Shown: in pieces, positions 9,015 to 19,689 of the stretch
Layout: the number at the start of each line of letters is the position of its first letter
How positions within the stretch are numbered: position 1 is the stretch's first letter
Assembly (NCBI RefSeq): GCF_000143415.4
Contig: NW_003314282.1
Coordinates: forward strand, 1,609,767-1,673,766
Source of the DNA: Selaginella moellendorffii
Lineage: Eukaryota; Streptophyta; Lycopodiopsida; Selaginellales; Selaginellaceae
DNA length: 64,000 nucleotides
Direction: 5' to 3'
The notes under the pieces: generated by a model
Told to the model about the DNA's origin: nothing
Databases searched by the model: none
The model's input: only the letters and a program-made list of their open reading frames with translations
Position numbers and translations under genes: made by a program

Positions 9015-10860
9015 CATCTACAATATTAGCGAATGGTGCTCCCGATGGTCGTTGAGAGGGTTTTGGTCGAGGAAACGTGAAGGGCGGAAATACTCTCCTC
9101 TGCAATGTGGGGTCAATCGCATCCGATGGCGTGTGGGCACATGCCATTTCAGCTGTAGACTCTGGTACAACTGGCTCAACAGTGGCATGGGGTGGTTCCG
9201 ATGGCGTGTGATCACACGCCATTTCAGCTGGTGCCTCCGTTGGCAAAGTGGACATGACCGAACAGGCAGCAGGGGCGGTGTAGGGAGGTTCCAACAGCGC
9301 GTAGTCAGACGATTGGGCACACGTTGGAAATGAGGATACGACCGGCTCGGCGGCTGGGGCGGCCTCATGCGGGTCCAATGGCGCCTGGTCACCGTCAGTT
9401 GGATACGTGGACAAGATTGACTCAGTGGTATGGGCAGCATCAAGTGGAGCGTGGTCAGCTTGCTTGGCGTTGATATGGATAGTAGCCTCCACCAGCTCTG
9501 ATACTCTTGCAGGCAAGTAGAGTCCACTGGCGGATCCATATGCATGTCCAAATATCTCCCTTCGATTGAGATGGTATCCTCCCGTGCTACTAAAAACAAA
9601 CTCATTAGCACATTGAATCGACTATACTGTATTTACCATCAACTGCTATTGAGGAACTAGGACCGATATCACTTGGGCGCACTGCTGATTTTGAAGGATT
9701 GGACATACGTTTCGACCCTTGCTTGGCACTATCCTTCCTCGACACTAAAGGCTAGAGTTTGTATCTTAATTCAACTGAATAATCTCTACTTACCATTTCT
9801 TCTGCGACCTACATGGACAATGTTAGAAATGGTAAAAGGTTAGGAATGGATGTACTATTATTTACTTGATGGTTTGTCTTGTATGACCTTCCTCCGCTGC
9901 TCTTTGGCCACCTCAGGCTGGCCATCATCGTCATCATCGTCATCGTCGTTATTGTGATCGTCACCATTGTGAGGACCATCCAAGTCCTCTTCGTCCTCCT
10001 CTTCTTCGTCCTCCTCTTCTTCGTCCTCCTCTTCGTCCTTCTGCTCTTCCTGCTCATTATCTTTCTCTGGCTCCTCATCCCCCTCTTGCATTTCTTCCAT
10101 AGGCTGCTCAGGCTGGATTGCTTGTTTTTCCAGGACCATCTTGGAAAAATCATCTGGCCGAGTCTCCATCTCAAAATACAAGACATCCATAGCCTGTTTT
10201 AGTGCGTGACCTAGGACCGTATCCTCACCCGACTGTCTTAACATGGTTTCTGCACGTTCTTGCACCCTTCGAAGACGACGAGATGAGAAAAACGTGGCCC
10301 TGACTTGAAAAGCATCCCTCATCCATTGTACCTCTCCATTGAGATTGGGGAAGGGGAGTCCGCCATAGGAATCTGAGTCAGAAGGTGGTGACTGGCTCCT
10401 TTCACTCAGCCCTTGATCTGCAATGAATGGCATGAGCACACATGCCATAACCGCAAGGCATTACCTATCATCTTTTCGTTGCCCTTCTTCCTTTTCGAAT
10501 CAAACGCCTCTGATCCCGACGACTGTCCAACGTGCTTTCGCTTTTTATGACCACTGTCAGTTTGAGCTTGGCTGGTGCTTGCCTGTTTTGCCTTTGAAGA
10601 AGTGTCTCCTGCAAGGAATGGCATGAGACCACACGCCATTGCAAATATAATTTGTACCTCCTTTTTTCCTATTGCTTGTCTGTTTGTCCTTCTTCGACGC
10701 GCCACCAGTGCGCTTTTCAGTCCTCGTGTCTGAATATTCACAACGATCTATAATCAAAATGGCGTGAGGCCTCACGTGACCTTACCTTGTGCAGGTTGTG
10801 ACCTCGGCCTAACATCAGTAGCTGTTAACGCCGTTTCAGCATCTGGGGGTGGCCACGCTC
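9015..10860 (-). CDS. Linker exons of composite gene (low-complexity, acidic)
   Basis: Exons 10860-10786, 10747-10658, 10608-10465, 10417-9866, a 15-nt mini-exon 9808-9794, 9744-9637 and 9589-9015 join with the codon phase preserved (phase 1 at each junction). They link the ParB-like exon to the phosphatase exon. The encoded segment is basic and Ser-rich (KKRKHVGQSSGSEAF), then has an amphipathic stretch (ATFFSSRRLRRVQERAETML), a long Asp/Glu run near 10080-9930 and a Pro/Ala/His-rich repeat region (9516-9020). A one-base frame change is needed somewhere within 9016-9589, most likely near 9520, so this copy is probably frameshifted. No catalytic domain is recognised. It is probably a flexible nuclear linker. 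Confidence 0.6.
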
Positions 10861-10910
10861 CTGCATACAGAGCTTGTGAGATAACATTTAAACTTAAAGT
10901 GCGTACTCAC

Positions 10911-13731
10911 CAGGTTCGTAGAGAAGATACTGTTTTTCTTTGGCAACTGTAATTATATGCTCCATTGAAGTCACCTCTTCAATGGAGTTTGTCACCGCAA
11001 CACATGGGACACCCTTGAGTAGTGCGGCTCGAAAGAATAGTCCGCCGCAGTTGTACTCGACAACGCATTTGCCCTTGGAGTCACCCGCTATTGCGTTGAA
11101 GACCCAGCTGAGCATTTCCCATGCTGCACCTGGAGCTTTCTTTGGATTCGAAAGCTCCATAGCCGTCTTCAGTTCCTCAGGCACGGGTAAATTGACCTCC
11201 CTCAGATCAATTCGATCGGCTTTGTTGAACAAAGCTGGGAAGTCACTCCAGTCCCACTCTGCTGCAGGACCAATAACAAGGGCAACTGTGAAGATGCGGA
11301 CATTCGTCGGTATCTTCTTCTTAGCCATTATCCCATGGATCTCCCGCATCTCCTTGCCTTTCAACCGAGCCTTCACCTCGTTCAAAGCCTTCCAGAACTT
11401 GTGATAGGATTCGGAGTCGTAGATCATATAGTGGACTGAAGATTCCACCTCCGCAAGTCCCACCATTAAGTCAATGATGGAGCTGACTTCGTCTGCATGA
11501 GTGATCTCCTCGTTTGTGAAGTCCATCACACAAAAGATGTTCTTGACCTGCTCATCTCCGCGGGAAACGATGCTCCTCCACCTTTGATCCTCATCCGAAT
11601 TCACGTATACCCGGTAAGGTTCTCGATAGGCCTCTGCTGCGGGGTCGAGCTGTTTCTGAAGCCGGCGGTCGACATCCCTCTTAATGAAATTTGGATACTG
11701 ATCCAACTTCTCAACTTTACTTTTCGTGGCATCCCGCAGCAGATCGATGAACTTGGGGGCCCCCTTCACGTACTCGTCGATGTCTTCATTTGACAAGTCC
11801 AGCTCTTCCATCATCTCTTGCGTGGTGTCGATGCTCACCCTCGCCACGGCCACTTGCTCGAAGATCCAATCCTTCAATAGCGCACGAGCTCTCAGAGTCG
11901 TGCACAAGTCCTCGTATGTCACAATATGGCCAGGAGTCATTTTGGTCTTGTTGAAGACTACCTCACCACGTAGAAGAGCATTAGCCACTGTCAGAAGGTC
12001 GTCGTCGTCTAGAGACCGCGAGAAACGCAAGGCGTTGAGCTTCAAATCATTGGGCTTCCGGCCGTCCTCCACACCCATTGAGTTTAGCAACTCCCCGTCA
12101 TGGTACCTCCTTAGCACATCTACCCATTTGTCAAAAACAACTTTTGTCGCGAGTAGAATGTTATGGATGCTGAGTGTGTCATTGACCCCCAGTGTTTTCG
12201 AGAGAAGACTCGAGAATTCCTGCAATGGAAATGGCGTGAGGCCACATGCTATGCCACATGCAACGAGGCTTACCTGCCAGGCGCTAGTTGCTAGTGCACG
12301 TCCTTGTCCTGGTTTTTGTGGCTTCTTCAGTTGAACCCAGAGCTTCCGTGTTCGTGCCAATGTCTCGTGCAGACCCGATTTGTAGCACGTTTCTTGCTTG
12401 ACATTCTGCGCGTGGGAGATGTATATGATAGATCGGAGGGGCGAGTTGCCTTTTATCAGGCGGACAACTCTTGTCTTGAAGACTTTCTTCACCTCCTCGC
12501 CCACCATAATATCCACAACTATCTGTTGCATCGCCAAGCTAGAATGCTGCCCGGAGACGGCATAGAACCGGATGTTCTGATCGTCCAACACCTTCCTATT
12601 GATCAAGTCTGGAAACCTCGTCTCGCCCTTCATTGTTCGGTAGTAGGGGATCACGTCTGCGATGTCGGGTGTTACTGGACTTGCCAGCATCTTCTGCTTC
12701 AGTTTCTCCACCCACTCATAAGATACTAGCCTGTGGTTGTATTTGCTTTGGATCTCGATACGGCTCACGTCGATTGTATATACTTTGTTGGAATAGTAAC
12801 AAGTACTATTATCTGCGACGATTTTTGCTGCCTCTTCTTGCTCTTTCTGCTCTTTGCGGCTCTTCTTTTTGGTGGGTGTAGTGTTCGAACCCGAGGCAAT
12901 GGCATCACCGAGTAGCTTCTTTTTTGGAGCAGCAGAGTCGGACGTCGGCTTGAGCTTGACCACCCTTTTCTGCTTCGGGGTAGTTTCCAGATCGACCCCC
13001 TTCCCCTTCGCTTCGCAAACTGGAGGCACTCTCAACGGCTCAATGTTGGAATATAGTTTTTGAACATCGCCGTAGGTGAGGTCCGTGGATTCCATGTGAT
13101 CTTCATAGACCCGCAGCGTCTTTGAAATTGTGGGCCTCCTGGACAACCTCTCCCTAGCTCCCTCTAGGAATTCCTCATAGCCGCTGCCCCCCTCCGGGAA
13201 GCCGCTAGGATGTGCAAGGTGGATCTTGAAGGCAGACGCTGTCTCTACCACAAGTGCCAGTCCATATTCTTGCATGGAACTGCATGGAGTGTCTGTCACT
13301 TGGATGACGATCCCCATGCATTCTTTTCTCCCACCATCTGTGCTGTACAGCCTCAGATCCTCGCCTTCCATCCCGAAAGTCCAACTGGTGAGCTCCTCCC
13401 CCTTCTCTGCATCCACATTGACAGTGGCTAGAAGAAGAACACAATTCCTCGCCTATTCAAAAATGCACAACAATTAGAGCTGACAGATGAAAAGCTAGCA
13501 GCTGGAAATAACGTGAGGCCACACGCCATCCAACACTGCACAAGATTGCTTGAGGCTGCATCCTAATCAACACTGCATCAGATGTCTTGAGGCTGCATCC
13601 TAAGATGGCGTGAGGCTACACGCCATCTGTAACCGGACTGCACTCGAGAGCCCAATCGGTGCATGCCAATGTTGCTACTGAATGGCATGTGGCCTCATGC
13701 CATTTTCTACTTGGCCTAAAAGACTTACCAT
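10911..13731 (-). CDS. ParB/sulfiredoxin-like N-terminal part of composite gene
   Basis: The likely start is ATG at 13731-13729, followed directly by a 276-bp intron (13728-13453) and exons 13452-12274 and 12219-10911, then the linker exons. After a basic region, residues of about 210-345 resemble a ParB/Srx fold: VYTIDVSRIEI, a helical segment, then FYAVSGQHSSLAMQQIV (compare the family GxxR box), then RVVRLIKG and a SHAQNVKQE helix. Near the C-terminal end VVEYNCGG with ALLKGVPCVAV looks like motif I of a beta-class DNA methyltransferase, but no DPPY-type motif is preserved, so that resemblance is weak. ParB-methyltransferase fusions are known in phages and mobile elements. The assignment is by eye only. 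Confidence 0.6.
12231..12252 (-). repeat. Intronic palindrome copy in the ParB-like exon region
   Basis: ATGGCGTGAGG plus CCACATGCTAT inside the 54-bp intron 12220-12273. If retained, it adds 18 residues (VSLVACGIACGLTPFPLQ) without a stop. Confidence 0.8.
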
Positions 13732-14160
13732 TTGAAGCCGAATGGAGGCCGTGACAATCGAGGCCGGACTCGCTGGTGAATGTGCACTGTGTGTGCAGCG
13801 GATCGTAGCAGCAAGGCTACTCTGCCACTTACAGTTGGAGAGTGGTGCTGAAATCTCCCGGGACGCCAAGTGGGCTGCGTGTGGGTGGCGGAGTGGGCGG
13901 CGGAGTTGGCGGCGAAGTTACAAATTGGGTGTGTCTTGAAGTGGACGCCGATGCACACGAGCGCGATGCGAGCGCGAGTGTGATGCAAGCGCGAGTGGAC
14001 GCCGATGCACACGAGAAACCTGTAGAGAAGTGAGCGTGATCGCGAGTGGGAGCGCGATGCGAGCGGGAGCGCGAGTGTGATGCGAGCGCGAGCGCGAGTG
14101 TGCGAGCGCGAGTACAAAGCAAAATGCAAAACCTAACCTCACACGCGCGAAATGTCACAA
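13729..14160 (-). other. 5' exon/leader of composite gene and GCGAGC-rich low complexity
   Basis: The first coding ATG (13731) lies at the 3' end of this block, next to the donor GTAAGT. Upstream, 13955-14110 is a low-complexity tract of GCGAGCGCGAGT units, including a direct duplication of about 25 bp (ACGCCGATGCACACGAG at 13943 and 14000). No ATG-initiated protein is convincing here; it is probably the transcribed leader or promoter side of the minus-strand gene. Confidence 0.45.
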
Positions 14161-15328
14161 CGGTTGGTAATCCCGCCACGTCATCATTCCTCGGACTTGG
14201 GCGCCACCATTAATTTCTGGATTGCCGCGCGCATGCAAGCATGCAAAATCCAAAAGAAATCCGCAACGTCATCATTCCTCGGACTGCATGCACGCGAAAT
14301 CCAAAAGAAAGATCATGATTGGGATATCATTTAATACCCTCGCTATATTTATACCATGCATGATTGGATATTCCAAAGCATCTTGTATTTCCAAAAATGG
14401 CAGATGTTCAGCTAAATAAAGAAATTCTATCTGTTTCTATTTTTCTCTCAAATCAATATTATAGCGTGTGGGCTCATGCAATTTTGAACCAAAGAAACCC
14501 AAAAAACGTTGGACCCAAAATATTTTGAAAAAACCCAAAAAACCCTAAACATTTTAAACCCAAAAATCCAGGCGTCCTGTGGCGTTATTCCTTGAATGGC
14601 GTGTGGGCACATGCCATTTTCAGGGCCAAATGCTGAATGGAGAAAAATTCCCTTTCAGTGCAAATGCTGCAAGAGGCAGATGCCGAGCACAAAGGACTAT
14701 AACTACCTCACATGACACAGATAAACTTTTCTCTATTTGGCAAAGATAAACTTTATAGCGTGTGGGCTCATGCAATTTTGAACCCAAAAAATGCACCAAA
14801 AAATTCTCGGCATCATCTGGCATTATCTCTTGAATGGCATGGGGCCGCATGCCATTTTCAGGGGCACATAGGAGTATATTCCTAGGATATTCTGACACGT
14901 GCGAGATTTTTTTGAGTTTTCTGGAGATCCAACCGTTAGATCGCAACTAGATTTTACAGAATGGTATACAATGTCTTTCTTGATGACCCTGCAAAGAAGC
15001 ATCTCGATCGGACACCACATGAGACCACACGAGCCTTACAATGTTTCAGGGGCATTTGCCATAGATCCGACCGTTATTTTGCTCCAAGATTTTACAGTTT
15101 GGTGTGCATTGACCTTTCCATCGAAACTGCAAAGGGACATCACAATCAGATGCGGGATCACAAGAAACTAACTTCACTAACTCTGGTTTCACCAAGATCT
15201 ACGTAAGGAGTTATGAAATGAAAGGACCCTCTCTATTGAAATGTGTTTATGGTCCTAGGGGCATTGTGACATATCAAAGGATTTTGCATCAAGTTCTGTA
15301 TTTGCATGTTTATCAAGCTACTGAATTG

Positions 15329-15361
15329 CTAAACCCTAAACCCTAAACCCTAAACCCTAAA
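15329..15361 (+). repeat. Interstitial telomere-type repeat (CCCTAAA)n
   Basis: About four and a half perfect units of CTAAACC, the complement of the plant telomere repeat TTTAGGG, lie inside the transposon. Confidence 0.92.
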
Positions 15362-16518
15362 CATGTGGCAAATGCTGCGTGAAGAAAGATGCCCTTTCTG
15401 GGCAAATGCTGTAAGAGGCAGATGCCGAGCAGATGTATCTCAGGCTAGCGAAGGGGACGAACGAAAGCTAGCTATAAACATGACGGGATGCAAATAGATT
15501 ACTAGGCTGGTCCTACGAAAATCAAAAACCATAATTGAAAACATTGAAAATGCAAAAAGAAAGGTTTATAATATTTTTGAATTTTAGGCAACCAAAGGAA
15601 TGTAAGTAGGGCATGTGTTTGTAAGTTTAAAAATGCCTCAACCACTTAAATTCCCAAGTAAATAAAGCTGTTTCTATTTTTGGTACAGGTAAACTTTATA
15701 GCGTGTGGGCTCATGCAATTTTGAACCCAAAAATGCACCAAAAAATGCTCGACTAGCATTATTCTTTGAATGGCGTGTGGCCTTATGTCGAGCATTATTC
15801 TTTGAATGGCGTGTGGCCTTATATTGCCATAAATGGACGTACACACACAGCGTAATTATTCCTTTACACGGCGAATAATCTTGGCGCGGATCGCTAACAT
15901 GGCATGGCAAAGTTCGAATCACTGACATGGCACAGCTGGATCGAGGCAAGGACATGATGTGACAAAGTTCAACCTCCGACAGCAAAGTCTAGAAGCTACT
16001 CAGTTTGAAATTTGTCAGAGGAATCATAAGATCTGGTTTGTCAGAGGATTTGATGTGACGTTCAAGCGTGTGTTATTTTTGAATTCTCGAACTCATTCCT
16101 AGGTCTATCATTTTTGTGCGCCGTGTTCTTGGTTCCGCTGAGCGCAGTGAGCGCTGCTTGTGTAAGCGGCGTTGTGGGCTGTGGTTTATGCGTCTACGAG
16201 CGGTTGCGGCATTGCGAGCGCCATTGCGAGCGGCAGTTTATGCGAGTGGCAGTTTGTGCGAGCGGCGCTACGAGCAGTTGCGGTGTTGCGAACGGCGCTA
16301 CGAGTAGTTGCGGTGTTGCGAGCGGCACTGTCTTTGGTGTGGCTACCGCTTCCTCTTGATATTCGGCACTTGTGCTTCCTGGTATGTTCACCATGGAATG
16401 GCTTAGGACCACATTTAGAAATGGCATGAGGCCACATGCCATCTTGGGCCCTTGCAATTTCATGGCTAGCGTATTGTCATGTATGTTTTTACTTGCCTGC
16501 AGCTGTGTGTATATCAAG

Positions 16519-16702
16519 ATGGCATGAGGCCTCATGCCATCTTTGGCCCCTGCTAGCCTATTGCCATTGCCTTGCTGCAATTGTATATATTTTTGTATGG
16601 GTGACTAGTCACGCACACAAAAATATATACAGTTGCAGCAAGGCAAAAGGAATATAGCAACAGGCTAGCAGGGGCCAAAGATAGCGTGAGGCCTCATGCC
16701 AT
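16519..16702. repeat. About 184-bp near-perfect inverted repeat (hairpin) with palindromes at both ends
   Basis: The arms are complementary about the centre GTGACTAGTCAC (16601-16612). The left arm runs from the perfect palindrome at 16519 through TTTGGCCCCTGCTAGCC and CCTTGCTGCAA. The right arm mirrors these through TTGCAGCAAGG and GGCTAGCAGGGGCCAAA to a palindrome at 16681. The right arm has a few extra bases. A further small inverted repeat (ATTAGTGGTACCACTAAT) follows at 16701-16718. The hairpin lies about 190 bp upstream of the transposase start and could yield small RNAs or act as a regulatory foldback. Confidence 0.85.
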
Positions 16703-18036
16703 TAGTGGTACCACTAATGGCATGAGGGCTCATGCCAATTTTGTGAATGCGAAATTTCACATGGGTGTCAATAGCATGTTTGAATAATGGCATGTGGCCT
16801 CATGCTATTGAGGTTGTTTGGTATGTTATGATTTAGGCCATTCTCCAATCATTTTTTGTATGGTCTTAACTTCTTTTCTGCACTTTCAGAATGGCCTTCA
16901 GGGTTGGGGAAAAGGTTTACATTTTGAATGGTGGGAAGAGAGTTGCAAAAGGGACCCTTGTGTCTATGGATCGGAACTTTGTTATACACTGTGAAAGGCT
17001 TGGGGAAGGCAATGCTGCTGTATCAGTAGAGATTGTCTTCGATGGGAATGTGGTCGCTATTGAACGAGGAGAGATGGTCGTCGGGGTAAATGTTGTTGTT
17101 GCCTTGAAAAATCTTCAGAAGAAAGCAGATGTTGGGGACAGCGCAAGTGCGACGCATGTTCCCTCCGTGGATCTTAAGAACCGTGCTACATGGATTCAGG
17201 CAAAAGTGTTTCTAAACAACCCCGAGGGGGAGGTGGTAGCTGAGGGCTTAGCCACAGTTGTCGATCCAAGAGATGCGGTTGCTAATCAAGAATTGGGCTG
17301 GGATGATATTGGAGTTGCGATTTTAGAGGTTGTTGACACAGAAGAAAACAGTCTGACTATTGGAAGCATTGTGCGGTGGAAATTGAGGCACTTAGTGTTT
17401 GAGAATGTGAAGGATTCACAATCAAACACCACTACAACTGATGACAGAACATCTCTTCATGGGAAAAGAAAGTACACCTTCCTAAAGCGCAGCCAAAGGG
17501 ATATGAGCAACGAACCGAAAAGGCAGAAAATGGCGATGGAGGTTCGAATGGTCTCGACAGTTGCTTGTTGCAAGAGGAGGTGCTGTCAACATGCTGATTG
17601 GGATGCTATTGAAGAGGAGAGAGCAAGATACAAGACATTGTCTTGGAAGGCAGCTCGCAATTTTGTGTATGAGGCATTACGGTCATCTGTTGATGCTTCA
17701 GAACATCAGGTGGGGGGCATGGTCTTCCAGAGGGGTTTGGTCTGCATGAAGGCATGGAGAATCATTTATGGAGTCCCTCGAACCACATTCTACAGAATCA
17801 AAACTGAGTTCGAGGAACAAAGGGTTCAACAGGCAGTCCATGGGAACGACGGTACGCACAAAACCAGGGGTCATGTTGTATATGGAGAGGCAATCTTCAA
17901 GAGGTTTGTCGAGACATGTAGCGAGCAGCAACCACATAAAACCCGCCTCTTGGAAGATGGAACACGAGACACCCAACGAGTTCTCCCTTCCATGTATACC
18001 AAGGGGGCCATATTGGAAGATGTGAATCGGGAACTC

Positions 18037-18039
18037 TAG
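18037..18039 (+). other. Premature in-frame TAG in transposase
   Basis: The frame is otherwise open from 16891 to 19689. The family motif continues across the stop (GAILEDVNREL, stop, SNGYRKLSQSRFSRLW), so this is a single nonsense change and not a gene boundary. Confidence 0.85.
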
Positions 18040-19689
18040 AGTAATGGCTACAGGAAGCTGAGCCAATCTAGATTTAGTAGATTGTGGAGCAACAGGTTCA
18101 GGGATGTGAGTATAGGAAAGTACTCCAGCTTTTCAAAGTGTGACGAGTGCACTGCTATCAAAATGGCTTTGTCGAAGAATTCTTGCAGCGCTCAAGAGCG
18201 AGAGACGTTGGTTAGAAGGCGGCTCGACCACAATATCGAGCAGAGAAGCTGCAGGACTGCATATTATCATAACAGGATTCTCTCCATGGAGAGACCTGAC
18301 TCTTACCTCTGCATCATCCACGACAAAATGGACCAGAAAAAGACGTGCTTACCTCGACTCAATCCTGCCCCCAAGGCAATCTCTTCATCCATGCAGCTGC
18401 CTGTGTCTCTGTTTGGCATAATCGCTCATGGGCATGGTGCCCAGAACTATGGGAACTTCTTTGTACCTCTATGGGGTGGCGGGGGTGCAAACATGATGAT
18501 TGCGTCCCTAGCAAAACACTTAAGGTCTCTGCAAAGTGCGCAGACTGAGCTGAACGGCCAACCCTTGCATAAGGCCCTTGTCGATCGAACCCCATACAGG
18601 GTTCAGCTGGAGGAGGAGCAAAGGCTTGCAGTATCGCGTGGGGCCCCATGCCATCCCAGTGAATATGTTGGCCGTCAGATTGTAGGGTTATCACGTGAGG
18701 CCTCATGCCATTCCGACGAGGCTGGTCGCCCGGTGAATGCACAGCCTCATCCAAACGAAGCAGAATCTCAAGGAAGTTCTTGCGGCCGATGTGGCCTTCC
18801 ACCCCATCTTCTGCTCCAAACAGACAATACTGGCAGTGAGAACAAAAACATGTACGTCTTCGCGTACTTGGCGATGCTTGTTGCCAAAGGCATATTTGAA
18901 ACGGTTACACTTGGCTTTCTCATGGTTGGGCACACTCATGAAGACGTCGATGCCATGTTCAGTCACCTGGCAGAGTCCCTCCGGCGATCCAATGTCCTCA
19001 CCCTCCCACAACTCTACGATGAATTCCAAAATTGCATCAAAGGCACTGTTGAAGCTGCACTTCTGACAGAGGTTCCAGACTTTAAGGGGTTTGTAAGAGG
19101 CTACATCAGGGATGGATCCGAAACGCTGATTGGCCACTCCAAGCCTCTTCAGTTTCATTTCAGCATGTGTGACGGTGCTCCAGTGATGAGGTACAAGATG
19201 AGAGAATGGGACACAGTGTGGCTGCCAGTGGACGGCATTGAACTCTTCAAGAGAGATCCCATAACTGGGGAACCTATGATTCCTCAGGGTTCCCCACGGC
19301 CGATGCACCCGGATGGACTCAAAGACCAGGAAAGTATAGTGGCCGGGATTAGACAGCATATTGCCTTCTGGAAGAGGGGGTTGGTGTTTGGTGGAGAATC
19401 CTATTTTCAGAGGTGCAAGCCTTTGCTCGAATACTGGGAGAAGATTATATCTGCTATCCAAAATGGGCCGGTTGTATATGAAGAATTGGAAGAGTCCTTT
19501 TGGCCAGAACCCAGAGCACCAGATAGTAGCGGAACAATGTCCTCTGGAAATGCAGTGACAGATAACGATGTTGAGGATCACTATTGTGGGCCGAGGAACA
19601 AGAAGCCGGATTCAGCATTCAATCCAGTACAGGTCTGCAAAGGAATGGTCGTGCTTGTCAGACCCAGTAATAAAAAACAAATGATATGG

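Larger units (their letters stand above)
8968..13728 (-). other. Intron set of the composite gene, four with an embedded palindrome near the 3' splice site
   Basis: GT...AG introns read directly are 13728-13453 (276 bp), 12273-12220 (54), 10910-10861 (50), 10785-10748 (38), 10657-10609 (49), 10464-10418 (47), 9865-9809 (57), 9793-9745 (49), 9636-9590 (47) and 9014-8968 (47). Those at 12273, 10785, 10657 and 10464 each contain one 22-bp palindrome ending 9-11 nt before the 3' splice site. The 276-bp intron holds three palindromes. The 54-bp intron is a multiple of three with no stop, so it can also be read through. Confidence 0.75.
14160..16880. other. Divergent intergenic core of the 14-kb transposon
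   Basis: No gene is recognised between the two divergent genes. The region holds about 13 palindromes. A roughly 60-bp block around CTTTATAGCGTGTGGGC is repeated (14749 and 15692, with a shorter form at 14461). A block GCAAATGCTG...AGAGGCAGATGCCGAGCA occurs at 14660 and 15405, ACGTCATCATTCCTCGGACT at 14177 and 14269, and a 36-bp tandem repeat at 15756-15825. It also has a telomere-like tract (15329) and a large hairpin (16519). Both gene promoters should lie here, though I cannot place a TATA box with confidence. Confidence 0.6.

Noticed and set aside
10427-18711. Recurring short frames starting MACGLMPF or containing MRPHAI
   Set aside because: These are translations of the 22-bp palindrome, not conserved peptides.
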